Assembly (NCBI RefSeq): GCF_900111995.1
Contig: NZ_FOKF01000012.1
Location: 1 to 64,000 of the forward strand
Reading direction: 5' to 3'
Source: Collimonas sp. OK607
GTDB taxonomy: Bacteria; Pseudomonadota; Gammaproteobacteria; Burkholderiales; Burkholderiaceae_D
Length of the DNA stretch: 64,000 nucleotides
A program made the translations under genes and the position numbers. This document shows positions 28,733 to 37,863 of this stretch, one piece after another; positions within the stretch are counted from its first letter, which is position 1; every line of letters starts with the position of its first letter. The notes under the pieces are model-generated. The model did not search any database, was not told the origin of the DNA, and saw nothing but the letters and a program-made list of their open reading frames with translations.

Positions 28733-29339
28733 GACGCTCCTCTTGTCTTGATAGATTACGGCTCGCTGGCGCTGCCGCGATACAGCATTGAAACGGTATT
28801 GAAATTCGGCCGGACAACGTTACCCGCATTTTTCAAAATCGAAAGCATGATAAATCCCACTCAGAGCTGTTTTGAGATTACCCGGCAAGGTATTGATTCA
28901 ACGAAGTTCTGGCGCTTTGGCGGTCCGGTACCCCACCCCGGTGACGATGCGTTGATGCATCTGCGTAGTGGTGGCCACTGCTTGGAAACACCAAAGACCA
29001 TCCGATGTGACCGTGGCTGATTGGCATCCTTCAGACTCGCTTTGCCCTGGTGGACGAAGAACTGAAAGTCGGGCGACGCTCGATTGCTGTACACGGTAAG
29101 CGGTGCATCCGACACGGTATTGGCCGCACCGAGAATATAGGCGAACAAGCCAGCCGCGTTACCAGCCTCCAGATGGAAAAAGAGTTTTTACCGGTCATGC
29201 TGAAAAGCTCGCAGGGATCGCCGGTGCTGCGACTTTGACTAACTGCATGCCACCGCGGGTAGATCTTTTGATTCGTCTCTCCGGATTCAAATATCCGGAG
29301 AGACAGGCCCAGACCAAAACGCTCTGACCTTATGCGTTC
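28733..29339. other. intergenic region, promoter of the binding-protein gene and an unrecognised remnant
   Basis: 607 bases without a supported gene. On the minus strand a short open frame (28861-29148) contains an orderly stretch (FAYILGAANTVSDAP, then LTVYSNRASPDFQFF) that reads like real protein but has no start, no complete domain and no family I recognise. It may be the tail of a lost gene. A 12-bp stem hairpin lies at 29275-29304. Confidence 0.4.
29275..29304 (-). terminator. strong hairpin after the porin gene
   Basis: Perfect 12-base stem GTCTCTCCGGAT / ATCCGGAGAGAC with a 6-base loop, starting 35 bases past the porin stop in the direction of transcription. No T-run follows, so it may stabilise the mRNA end or terminate weakly rather than act as a classic terminator. 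Confidence 0.5.
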
Positions 29340-30428
29340 TTAGAACGCGTGGCGAACGCCGGTCATGACGCCAACCTGATTCAATCCGACGCCAACGGTA
29401 CCGCCTGCATCTAGCGGGATCGCGGCCGAACCTGCATTCCGAATATAGCCAAACGAGGTATACAACGCTGTGCGTTTCGACAGGCTATAAGTTACGCGTG
29501 CCACCGCCAGGGTTGAGACTTTGTTAGTATCTTTGACACTCAGGCGCGAAATCTGGGCATCCAGCACCAAACTAGCGGAAAACGGATAGCTGGCACCGAG
29601 GAAATACAGATCGGAATGCGTGTCGCTTGCAGTTTTTATCTTGCGATCAACCAGGCCGGCGCCGATCTTTGTCTGGCCCAGCATGAAATACCCATTCAGC
29701 GAAATACGCTGATCGCTGAAGCTGCTGCTGGTCAGACCTGCAGCGGCACCAGGGCCGCCATAAAGAATATCGTAGGCGGTTGTTATACCGAACGATGTGG
29801 TGTCATACGCAAGCAGGCCGGTCATCTGACGACAAGCTTTCGAATTTCCAGCGATTTCGCCAGGGCAGCCCGTGGCTGACGGGCCGCCGGCAGCAGAGGC
29901 GTCGCGTCCAAAGCTATAGGTTGCGCCAACCGTAAAATTCGAGAATGTGCCGAGGTAACCGATTGCATTGTCGCTACGGGCATTAGGCAAATAAAGATCC
30001 AAGCTGTTAATGGAAAAAATATTTGGCCCCACCACGTCTGCTTTAAGCACCGAGAGATAAGTCATGTTGAGAATACGTCCCAACGTGAAGGTGCCATAAG
30101 AACTCTTCAGCCCTACATACGATTGGCGTCCGAACAGGCGATTACCTTGCCCCATGCCGCCAGCGTCCGGTGTGAAACCGCTTTCCAAAACGAACAATGC
30201 CTGCAAACCGCCGCCCAGATCCTCGCTGCCTTTGAAGCCGATTCGAGATGGCAGCGATCCGGTCAGCGACGGCATCTTGACTACCGAGTCGCCAGCCGCG
30301 TTGGCGTGGGTTACGTATGCAACGCCGGTATCGATGATCCCATATACTGTTACTTGCGATTGCGCTAGCACTGCCGTCGAGCAAAGCATTGTTGAAACTG
30401 CTGCTGCACCACATATTAATTTTTTCAT
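29340..30428 (-). CDS. Gram-negative porin (beta-proteobacterial OmpC-like)
   Basis: Outer-membrane general porin, 362 residues from 30428, with signal peptide MKKLICGAAAVSTMLCSTAVLAQ (cleavage after AQ, at about residue 23). The mature N terminus is SQVTVYGIIDTGVAYV, followed by SRIGFKGSEDLGGGLQALF and the FGRQSYVGLKSSYGTFTLGR segment of the constriction loop. The C terminus GVRHAF ends in Phe as expected. An optimal GGAGGAG lies before 30428. It belongs to the uptake arm of the box regulon and likely allows benzoate and related acids into the periplasm. Confidence 0.92.
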   Translation of the reverse strand: MKKLICGAAAVSTMLCSTAVLAQSQVTVYGIIDTGVAYVTHANAAGDSVVKMPSLTGSLPSRIGFKGSEDLGGGLQALFVLESGFTPDAGGMGQGNRLFGRQSYVGLKSSYGTFTLGRILNMTYLSVLKADVVGPNIFSINSLDLYLPNARSDNAIGYLGTFSNFTVGATYSFGRDASAAGGPSATGCPGEIAGNSKACRQMTGLLAYDTTSFGITTAYDILYGGPGAAAGLTSSSFSDQRISLNGYFMLGQTKIGAGLVDRKIKTASDTHSDLYFLGASYPFSASLVLDAQISRLSVKDTNKVSTLAVARVTYSLSKRTALYTSFGYIRNAGSAAIPLDAGGTVGVGLNQVGVMTGVRHAF

Positions 30429-30517
30429 GAACTTGTCTCCTCCATGTTTCAAAACGATTTTTTTATTTCCTGCTTTTTACAAAATTCAATGATTCAAACT
30501 CTGCCTCCTTATTTTTA

Positions 30518-31219
30518 TTAAACTCCCAGAAATCTTTTGAGTGCGTCAGATGAATGTGCTAACTCGGACGATTCACCAGCCATCACTATTCGCCCTTTTT
30601 CCATGACTACCGCCGAATCGGTGTTGTTTAATACAGCTTTGTAATTTCTGTCCACTATCAGCGTACTGATTCCGGTTCTACGAATTTCACCAATGACACG
30701 CCATATTTCCTGGACTATCAAAGGTGCTAGACCTTCGGTCGCTTCATCAAGAATCATTAGTTCTGGGTTTGTCATCAAAGCGCGACCGATAGCCACCATC
30801 TGTTGCTCGCCACCTGACAATTGTTGCCCACCGTGCTCAAGCCGTTCCTTCAGACGCGGGAAGGTTGACAGTACACGGTCGTAAGTCCAGTCTTGCCGAC
30901 CGTTGACGCCAGGACGGGCACTCATGATCAGGTTTTCACGCACCGAAAGATTCGGAAATATGCCGCGCCCTTCGGGTACATAGCCGATGCCTAAACGCGC
31001 CATTCGCTCTGGTGTCGATCCGGTCACATTACGCCGATGCCAATCCACTTGACCGGATGCTGTAGGCACGTAACCCATCAGCGTGCGGATCAAGGTGGTT
31101 TTACCCATGCCGTTGCGGCCTAGCAAACCTACTGCCTTGCCGACCGGTATATGTAAATCGACACCTTGCAAAATATGGCTGTCACCGTAGTAGGTGTTAA
31201 TTGATTTGATCTGGAGCAT
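30518..31219 (-). CDS. livF: ABC transporter ATP-binding protein LivF-type
   Basis: ATPase, 233 residues, of a branched-chain-amino-acid-type importer adapted here to aromatic acids. Walker A is GRNGMGKTT, the signature motif LSGGEQQ and Walker B LMILDEATEGLAP, where the second residue before the E is Asp. The start at 31219 (MLQIKSINTYYGDSHILQGV) is preferred over the longer open frame to 31501, because it matches LivF proteins and a GAG(A/C) site lies before it. livG ends 8 bases upstream. Confidence 0.88.
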   Translation of the reverse strand: MLQIKSINTYYGDSHILQGVDLHIPVGKAVGLLGRNGMGKTTLIRTLMGYVPTASGQVDWHRRNVTGSTPERMARLGIGYVPEGRGIFPNLSVRENLIMSARPGVNGRQDWTYDRVLSTFPRLKERLEHGGQQLSGGEQQMVAIGRALMTNPELMILDEATEGLAPLIVQEIWRVIGEIRRTGISTLIVDRNYKAVLNNTDSAVVMEKGRIVMAGESSELAHSSDALKRFLGV

Positions 31220-31227
31220 AGGTCGTC

Positions 31228-32001
31228 TCAGGTTATAGGGGATTCGCCTAGGTAGGCCACCTGCACATCGTGATTGTTGCGGATCCTCTCCGGCAAATCG
31301 CTGGCGATGACTTGACCATTGACCATCACGGTAATTTTGTCGGCGACGCGGAACACGGCATCCATATCGTGCTCGACGAGCAATACCGCGTGCGTTTGTT
31401 TGACCCGTTCCAGCATCGATAGCATGCGTTCGCTTTCCTCGGCACCCATGCCGGCCAACGGCTCGTCCAGCAGCAATACACGTGGCCGTGTTGCGAGACA
31501 CATGGCGATCTCAAGTTGGCGCTTTTGGCCGTGGCTCATGCTGCCAGCGATTTTTTCGGCGGCGCTGCTCAAACCAGCAACCTCCAGTACCTCGCGCGCG
31601 GCGCTCATGCTGTGCGTGCATGCACCTGCCGCTTGCCACAATCGCCACGGATATTGTGCTGCGGCCTGTGCGGTCAAACGGCAGTTTTCAAGTACGGTAA
31701 AGGTTGGAAATATCGTGGTACGTTGATAGCTGCGGCCGATACCGGCGCGGGCGCGCCGGGCTTGCGGCCACCTGGTCGTGTCGATACCGTCAAGCCGGAT
31801 CGTGCCGCCTGATACGCCTGTTTCACCAGACAACATGTTGATCAGCGTAGACTTACCGGCGCCATTAGTGCCGATTACGGCATGCAATTGGCCGATATGT
31901 AGATCGATCGATACGTTATTGACCGCCACGAGACCGCCAAAACGACGCGACAGTGATTCTGCTTGTAACAGCGGACGCGAGATAGGTGGATTATTGTCCA
32001 T
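31228..32001 (-). CDS. livG: ABC transporter ATP-binding protein LivG-type
   Basis: 257-residue ATPase. Walker A GTNGAGKST, signature MSHGQKRQLEIA and Walker B VLLLDEPLAGMG, followed by the H-loop VEHDMDAVF. It begins 11 bases inside the end of livM, so translation is coupled. With LivF it powers the importer. Confidence 0.9.
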   Translation of the reverse strand: MDNNPPISRPLLQAESLSRRFGGLVAVNNVSIDLHIGQLHAVIGTNGAGKSTLINMLSGETGVSGGTIRLDGIDTTRWPQARRARAGIGRSYQRTTIFPTFTVLENCRLTAQAAAQYPWRLWQAAGACTHSMSAAREVLEVAGLSSAAEKIAGSMSHGQKRQLEIAMCLATRPRVLLLDEPLAGMGAEESERMLSMLERVKQTHAVLLVEHDMDAVFRVADKITVMVNGQVIASDLPERIRNNHDVQVAYLGESPIT

Positions 32002-33052
32002 TACCAGACTCCAGTTTAGGGGCGGCGGTGGAAGAATGCCCGATCGAGGAGGGTAAATTTCTGCGCCGGCTCAAACCGATCAAACCGTTTGGTAAGGTGG
32101 CGACAAAAAATATCATCGTCAATCCCAGCGTCATCTGCCAGCTATGCGCCATTTGGCCAAAGATTGCTTCGGATGAATAAAATTCCTTCAGCAAGATAAA
32201 TGCCGCGGCACCAAGGATCGCGCCGCGCAAGCTGCCTAAGCCACCCAGAATAATCATCAGAAGTACCGCGCCGGATTCATGCCACGACAACAGCTCAGGA
32301 TTGACAGCGCCATTTTTTGCGGCGATCAAAAATCCGGCCAGACCTGCCAGCATCGCGGCGATGACAAATGCGGCCAGTTTGTAGCCATATGTAGCGTAAC
32401 CGGCCGCACGCATGCGCTGCTCATTGGTTCGGATGCCAGCGAGTGCGTGACCGAAACGGGAGCGCTGTATCATCACTAGCAACGCATAGGTTGCCGCCAG
32501 GCCGCCGACGGCGAGAAAATACATATGACGCGGCTTTTCAAGATCAAGCAGAGTGAAATCGCCAACGCTTAAAGTTGGCCGGAAATTCAGGAATATGCCA
32601 TCGCTACCGCCGCCGATGGCGGTGTCGTGAAATATGAAATAAGCCATTTGCGCAAACGCCAGCGTCACCATGATGAAGTACACGCCCTTGGTACGCAGAC
32701 TGAGTACGCCGACGAAGAGTGCATAACATCCGGCACCGAGCATCGTCAGTGGTAACAACCAGGCGATCGAGGATGCCGAAGAATCGGACGATGCCAGTAC
32801 GGTGATGTAAGCGGCAGTGCCAAAGAACGCGGCATGCCCAAGGCTGATCAGGCCGGTGGTGCCGACCAACAATTCCAAGCTTAGCGCGAAAATTGCGTAA
32901 ATCACGATCTTCAGCACCAGGTCTTGCAGATAAGACGACAAAAACATCGGCAGTGCGGCGAGTACGACCGCCGTAATTACCGGTAACAACCAGTGACTAG
33001 TGATTCTGTGAGGACCCAGGATGACTGGTTTTGGTAGAGGTGATATGGTCAT
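31991..33052 (-). CDS. livM: ABC transporter permease LivM-type
   Basis: 353-residue inner-membrane permease with about nine helices. SLGHAAFFGTAAY and the EAA-like loop ALAGIRTNEQRMRAAGYATYGYKLAAF are typical of LivM. It overlaps livG and begins 3 bases after the livH stop. Confidence 0.88.
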   Translation of the reverse strand: MTISPLPKPVILGPHRITSHWLLPVITAVVLAALPMFLSSYLQDLVLKIVIYAIFALSLELLVGTTGLISLGHAAFFGTAAYITVLASSDSSASSIAWLLPLTMLGAGCYALFVGVLSLRTKGVYFIMVTLAFAQMAYFIFHDTAIGGGSDGIFLNFRPTLSVGDFTLLDLEKPRHMYFLAVGGLAATYALLVMIQRSRFGHALAGIRTNEQRMRAAGYATYGYKLAAFVIAAMLAGLAGFLIAAKNGAVNPELLSWHESGAVLLMIILGGLGSLRGAILGAAAFILLKEFYSSEAIFGQMAHSWQMTLGLTMIFFVATLPNGLIGLSRRRNLPSSIGHSSTAAPKLESGNGQ

Positions 33053-33055
33053 GAT

Positions 33056-33928
33056 TCAATATCCTTTGCTTTTCAGTCCTTCTGGACGCCATATCAGAAT
33101 CAATGCCATCAGCACGTACACGCTGAGACCGCTGAGCTGAGCAAAAAATACTTTGCCGAATGTGTCGACAAAGCCCACCAGCAATGACGCAATCAAGGCC
33201 CCCGAAATAGAGCCGATGCCGCCGATCACGACAACGACGAAACAGATAATCAGGACTTGCCCTCCCATACCGGGATAAACGGAAGACATGGGAGCGGCAA
33301 TCATGCCGGCCAACGCAGCGAGCGCTACGCCGGCCGCAAACACAATGCGGTATAACAACTTGATATTGATCCCGAGACCGCGCACCATGTCACGGTTACT
33401 GGCGCCGGCCCGTACCATCATGCCTAGCCGTGTGCGGTTGACGACAAAATACAGGCCGATCGCAACCATCAGGCAGGCGGCTGAAGCGAACAGGCTGTAT
33501 ACCGGGTAGCTCATCAAGTCGCCAAGCTGGACGCTGCCGGATAACCACTCTGGTGCTTTGACGCCATGCACTTCGTTGCCGACCAGCAGGCTGCGCGCCT
33601 CCTCGAATACCAGAATCAGCGAATAGGTCATCAACACCTGCTGCAGGTGATTGCGCTGATACAGGTAACTGAAAAACAGCCATTCCAGAATGAACCCGAA
33701 CACGGCGGCCAGCAGAATCCCCGCCAGCAGTTGCAGTAAAAACTGATCACCAAAAAAAGGCGCCAATCCAAACGCCAGGTACGCGCCAATCATGTAGAAG
33801 CTGCCATGCGCCAGATTGATTACACCCATGATGCCGAAAATCAGGGTCAGGCCACTTGCCACCAGAAAAAGCAGCAAGCCATATTGCACAGCGTTCAAAC
33901 ACTGCGCCAGAAACGTAGAGATATCCAT
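33056..33928 (-). CDS. livH: ABC transporter permease LivH-type
   Basis: 290-residue permease with eight helices and the sequence GIMGVINLAHGSFYMIGAYLAF characteristic of LivH. The start at 33928 (MDISTFLAQCLNAVQYG) is chosen over 33946 because it fits the family. The gap to livK carries an inverted repeat (33982-34023). Confidence 0.87.
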   Translation of the reverse strand: MDISTFLAQCLNAVQYGLLLFLVASGLTLIFGIMGVINLAHGSFYMIGAYLAFGLAPFFGDQFLLQLLAGILLAAVFGFILEWLFFSYLYQRNHLQQVLMTYSLILVFEEARSLLVGNEVHGVKAPEWLSGSVQLGDLMSYPVYSLFASAACLMVAIGLYFVVNRTRLGMMVRAGASNRDMVRGLGINIKLLYRIVFAAGVALAALAGMIAAPMSSVYPGMGGQVLIICFVVVVIGGIGSISGALIASLLVGFVDTFGKVFFAQLSGLSVYVLMALILIWRPEGLKSKGY

Positions 33929-33981
33929 GGTGGTTCCAGGTAGCAAAAGGAGCGATGCGAACGCCAGTACGCGAGTGCGCT

Positions 33982-34023
33982 ATGGGCATGAGCGGCAACT
34001 GCTAGGCTGCCACCCATGCCCAT
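33982..34023 (-). other. intercistronic hairpin between livK and livH
   Basis: Inverted repeat ATGGGCATG / CATGCCCAT with GGCA/TGCC pairs inside the loop. No T-run follows. Such a structure after the binding-protein gene often protects the upstream mRNA and lowers expression of permease genes relative to the receptor. That use here is inference. Confidence 0.5.
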
Positions 34024-34035
34024 GCTGCCAAAACA

Positions 34036-35211
34036 CTACAATCGGCAGCCCTTGGCCGGATCGGCCAGTGCTTTGATGGCAACACCCCTGAGCTCGTTGT
34101 TATTGGCTTTTACCTGACGCAGATAAATGTCCTGAACCGGATTATGCGCGGCTGACAAAGTAAATTTTCCGCGCGGGCTATCGATCTGCGCTGCCTCCAT
34201 GCCGGCGATGACTTTGTCCTTATTCTTGATGTCACCGCTCGCCGCTTTCAGACCTGCCGCCAGCATTTGCGCGGCGTCGTAGCCCTGTACTGCATACACA
34301 TCGGCATTCACCTTATAGGCTTTGGCAAAGCTGAGACGAAATGCGTTGTCGCGCGGCGTATTCAAATTGTCGGCGTAGTGCAGGGTGGTAAACATTCCCT
34401 GGGCTGCGTCGCCTTGCGCCTCCAGTGTACCGTCCGTCAGGAAGCCGGGGCCGTACAACGGAATAGTTTTGTTCAAGCCGGCTGCCGCATAGTCCTTGAC
34501 GAACTTCACTGCACCTCCACCGGCAAAAAAGGCATAGACTGCATCCGGCTTCTGCGCTGCAATTTGTGTCAGCAATGCCTGGAATTCGACATTCGGAAAC
34601 GGTAGCGTCATGTTTTGCGTCACTTTGCCGCCTGCCTTCTCGAATCCCTCGACGAAGGCTTGTACCGACTCATTGCCGAAGGCGTAGTTCCAAGTAATCG
34701 TCACTATCTTTTTGTGCCCGCGCTCCGCGGCAACCTTGCCCATTGCAAAACCGGACTGCCAGCTGGAAAACGAACTACGGAAAATGTTTTTCGCGCACAT
34801 TGCACCGGTGATCGCATTTGCGCCAGCATTGGGAACAATCAACAACGTACCGGTTTCCTTGGCAACTTTGGCCATGCCAAGTGCAACACCTGAATGGACT
34901 GTGCCGACCAGCACATCGACCTGGTCCCGCTTGATTAACTTGTTAACATTATCGCTCGCTTTTGATGGGTCGGATTCATCATCGACCTTGAAATATTGTA
35001 TTTCCCGTCCAGCTAGCTTGCCGCCCTGTTCCGAGACATACAGCTTAAAACCGTTTTCGATCATCGTGCCGAGACTGGCATAGGTGCCTGTCGCTGGCAG
35101 CATCAGGCCGACCTTGACTGGCGCCGTTTGCGCATTAACGTGGCCGGCAAGAAATACTGTTGCCGCGGTGACGGCGACAGCGAGTCGGGTGAGGGGGAAA
35201 TTGGTTTGCAT
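34036..35211 (-). CDS. livK: periplasmic aromatic-acid-binding protein, LivK-like
   Basis: 391-residue receptor with a signal peptide ending about residue 27 (FLAGHVNAQ) and type I periplasmic-binding domain: KVGLMLPATGTYASLGTMIENGF, DVLVGTVHSGVALGM and ITWNYAFGNESVQAFVEGFEKAGGKV. The clustering with benzoate-CoA ligase and box genes suggests benzoate as ligand (inference). It is the first gene of the transporter block after the hydrolase, with a 24-base gap. Confidence 0.85.
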   Translation of the reverse strand: MQTNFPLTRLAVAVTAATVFLAGHVNAQTAPVKVGLMLPATGTYASLGTMIENGFKLYVSEQGGKLAGREIQYFKVDDESDPSKASDNVNKLIKRDQVDVLVGTVHSGVALGMAKVAKETGTLLIVPNAGANAITGAMCAKNIFRSSFSSWQSGFAMGKVAAERGHKKIVTITWNYAFGNESVQAFVEGFEKAGGKVTQNMTLPFPNVEFQALLTQIAAQKPDAVYAFFAGGGAVKFVKDYAAAGLNKTIPLYGPGFLTDGTLEAQGDAAQGMFTTLHYADNLNTPRDNAFRLSFAKAYKVNADVYAVQGYDAAQMLAAGLKAASGDIKNKDKVIAGMEAAQIDSPRGKFTLSAAHNPVQDIYLRQVKANNNELRGVAIKALADPAKGCRL

Positions 35212-35235
35212 TTTGTCTCCTGCTGTTGTGGTTTT

Positions 35236-36042
35236 TTAAATTCTGCGGGTAATGAAATGAGCAACTTCTTGAGTGAGCGCTTCTGATTGATCACGATGCG
35301 GTGAGTGGCCGCATTGCGACAGTACGACGATCTGTGCGGCAGGAATTTTTCGTTGAATTCCGTAGATTTGTTCGAGGGTGCCGTATTCGTCATCTTCGCC
35401 CTGAATCGCCAGAATCGGACAGTTGATGGTTGTCAGTTCCTGCTCGATATTCCATGCACGGAATGCGGGGTCGAGCCAGATATCGTTCCAGCCCCAGAAC
35501 GCAGAATCGACATCGGCATGATAGCGACCAAGCTTGCTGCGTAAATCCTGCTTCAGATAAATTTCACGCGCGGCACGTATGCTGTCGATGGTGATGTCTT
35601 CGACAAAGATATGGGGGGCGGCGACGACAATTCCGCTGAGTTTTTGCGAAAAACGCGATGCATGCAGCAGGGCGATCGAAGCGCCATCGCTGTGACCGAA
35701 CAGCCAGGGACGCGTGATTCCAAGGTGCGAGAAAAGGGCAGGCAGAACTTGATGTGCTTGCTCATGCATGAAGCTGACCGGCCAGCGTTCTTCTGCCGGC
35801 CTTGGCGTGGAGTGGCCGTAGCCGTAGCGTGAGAACACCAGTCCCGTAAAGCCGTAAGTCTGGCAAAAGGTCTCGGGAAAATCTTTCCAAAGCGCGATCG
35901 AACCGAGACCCTCATGCAGAAACACGATCACCGGGTGCTCGGAACGTTTTGCACCGACCCATTGATACTCCAGTCTGAGCTGGCTGTTTCGCCATTGAAT
36001 ATCGGCAAATTGGACGCTGCTATTGTGGATATCTGAACGCAT
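35236..36042 (-). CDS. alpha/beta hydrolase of the box cluster
   Basis: 268-residue hydrolase with oxyanion segment VFLHEGLGSIALW, nucleophile GHSDGAS (Ser near residue 118), an aspartate in QGEDDEYG and a terminal histidine in SQCGHSPHR. It resembles the putative hydrolases seen next to benzoate-CoA ligase in other box clusters. It might remove CoA from, or hydrolyse, a side product of the pathway. No substrate can be stated. It lies between bclA (105 bases downstream of the bclA stop) and livK. Confidence 0.7.
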   Translation of the reverse strand: MRSDIHNSSVQFADIQWRNSQLRLEYQWVGAKRSEHPVIVFLHEGLGSIALWKDFPETFCQTYGFTGLVFSRYGYGHSTPRPAEERWPVSFMHEQAHQVLPALFSHLGITRPWLFGHSDGASIALLHASRFSQKLSGIVVAAPHIFVEDITIDSIRAAREIYLKQDLRSKLGRYHADVDSAFWGWNDIWLDPAFRAWNIEQELTTINCPILAIQGEDDEYGTLEQIYGIQRKIPAAQIVVLSQCGHSPHRDQSEALTQEVAHFITRRI

Positions 36043-36147
36043 TACCGATAGTTCCTTTCTACGCTCTATGCATTACTGCCAGGCACTCTCGCGATTTGCG
36101 GCGAAGGCGGTATTGATGATTTTTCTATTTCATCGGTCGTGCGTTTT

Positions 36148-37737
36148 TCAACCGTCGGTTCGGGTGCGCAACTTGAAACGCTGTATCTTGCCGGTCGCAG
36201 TCTTTGGAAGTTCGTCGACGAATTTCATCCAGCGCGGGTATTTATAGGGTGCCAGGCAACTCTTTACATGCGCTTTTAGTTCAGACTCCAGTTCAGGCGA
36301 AGGATGAATGCCCGGCTTTAGCACGATATAGGCGATCGGCTTGATGAGTTTGTCGTCGTCTTCCTTGCCTACTACGGCCGCTTCGAGAACGGCGGGGTGA
36401 TTAATCAGCGCTGATTCGACTTCAATCGGCGAGACGTAAATGCCGCTGACCTTGAGCATGTCATCGCTGCGACCGGCATAGATGAAGTACCCATTCTCGT
36501 CTTCATGGTATTTGTCGCCGCTGCGAGTCCAGCCGCCGAGAAAGGTGCCGCGAGACTTCTCACGATTGTTCCAGTAAAGGGTGGCGCTGGTAGGGCCGGA
36601 AATATGCAGTTCACCCGTTTGGCCGCGCAACACCGGTTTGTCTTCGTCATCGACCAATCGTACGAGATAGCCGGGAACCGGCTTGCCAGTGGTACCGTAA
36701 TGGACTTCTCCTACGCAGTTGGAAAGAAAGATATGGAGCATTTCGGTGGAGCCGATACCGTCGAGGATATCAACACCGAAGTGTCGGGACCAGCGTTTGC
36801 CTATTTCTTCGGGAAGTGCTTCGCCGGCCGAGATGCAACGGCGCAGCTTGAATTCATCACGCGCAGGCAGATCCGGATTGGCTAGTATGGAGGCATAGAG
36901 GGTAGGCACGCCGCAGAAGATGCTAGTTTGATGCTTGAGCAGTCGCGCCAGGACTGATGTGGGTGTCGGGCGTTCGGCCATGAGTATCGCCGTGGCGCCA
37001 ACCGCCATTGGAAATGTCAGGCCGTTACCGAGACCGTAGGCAAAGAATAGCTTGGCGGCTGAGAAGATGACGTCATTTTCGTTTATGCCGAGGATCGGAC
37101 GTGCATACAGTTCTGCAGTCTGGATCAGGCTGGAATGGACGTGCACCGTGCCTTTGGGTGCACCAGTCGAGCCTGACGAATACAACCAGAAGCAGGGCGC
37201 GTCGCGCGATGTGGATACGACTTCAAAGTCGCCGCTGGCCTGGTTCAACAAGGAGGTGAGTCCATCCGGGGCCTCGCTGCTGCCGGCTACGAGGATATGC
37301 TCCAGGGTCGGCACCTTGCCAAGCAGTGGCTGAAACAGGGGCTCCAATGCAGCCGAAATTACAGCAATTTTTGCCGCACTGTCGGTCAGCATATATTCAT
37401 AGTCACTCTGGGTTAGCAGGGTATTGACCGCAATTGGCACGACGCCAGCCTTGATTGCACCAAGAAATGCCGTCGGAAAATCGATCGTGTCGTGGATGCA
37501 CAGAAGAATGCGATGCTCGGCCACAACCCCCAATTGACTCAGAACATTCGCGAACGCAGAGGTTCTATGCGCAACTTCAGCGTAGGTGTATACGCCAGTG
37601 TCGTCAATGAACGCAGGCTTGTCTTTCCGGCCTGCCTGCAGATTGCGCTCGATCAGGTCATGTGCTGCGTTGTAGCAACGCGGAATATCGATGACTGGCG
37701 GGCTGACACTATGGTCAGCAGTGGATAAATCCGGCAC
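36148..37737 (-). CDS. bclA: benzoate-CoA ligase
   Basis: Activates benzoate with ATP and CoA to benzoyl-CoA, the first step of the box pathway. AMP-forming acyl-CoA synthetase, 529 residues from the GTG at 37737, which has AGGAG six bases upstream; the frame itself is open to 37836. Motifs: YSSGSTGAPKG (P-loop), GIGSTEMLHIF (adenine/aromatic pocket), WTRSGDKY (ribose Asp), RSDDMLKVSG and the C-terminal catalytic Lys in PKTATGKIQR. The benzoate-ligase identity rests on overall likeness to BclA/BadA and on the box neighbours. Confidence 0.9.
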   Translation of the reverse strand: MPDLSTADHSVSPPVIDIPRCYNAAHDLIERNLQAGRKDKPAFIDDTGVYTYAEVAHRTSAFANVLSQLGVVAEHRILLCIHDTIDFPTAFLGAIKAGVVPIAVNTLLTQSDYEYMLTDSAAKIAVISAALEPLFQPLLGKVPTLEHILVAGSSEAPDGLTSLLNQASGDFEVVSTSRDAPCFWLYSSGSTGAPKGTVHVHSSLIQTAELYARPILGINENDVIFSAAKLFFAYGLGNGLTFPMAVGATAILMAERPTPTSVLARLLKHQTSIFCGVPTLYASILANPDLPARDEFKLRRCISAGEALPEEIGKRWSRHFGVDILDGIGSTEMLHIFLSNCVGEVHYGTTGKPVPGYLVRLVDDEDKPVLRGQTGELHISGPTSATLYWNNREKSRGTFLGGWTRSGDKYHEDENGYFIYAGRSDDMLKVSGIYVSPIEVESALINHPAVLEAAVVGKEDDDKLIKPIAYIVLKPGIHPSPELESELKAHVKSCLAPYKYPRWMKFVDELPKTATGKIQRFKLRTRTDG

Positions 37738-37863
37738 GTTATCTCCTAATGTTGCGCATCTTAACGGGCGCTCAAATGTCATCATTGATGCAGATCGTCT
37801 GCATTCGTTAATGTCTCGAAAATTCGATCTCAACACTGTCGAATATGTTGCGAGTGTTGTTCC

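Noticed and set aside
36040-36090. TGCATTACTGCC as another BoxR site before the hydrolase
   Set aside because: Only the left TGCA and part of the spacer match; lies inside the operon, not at a promoter.
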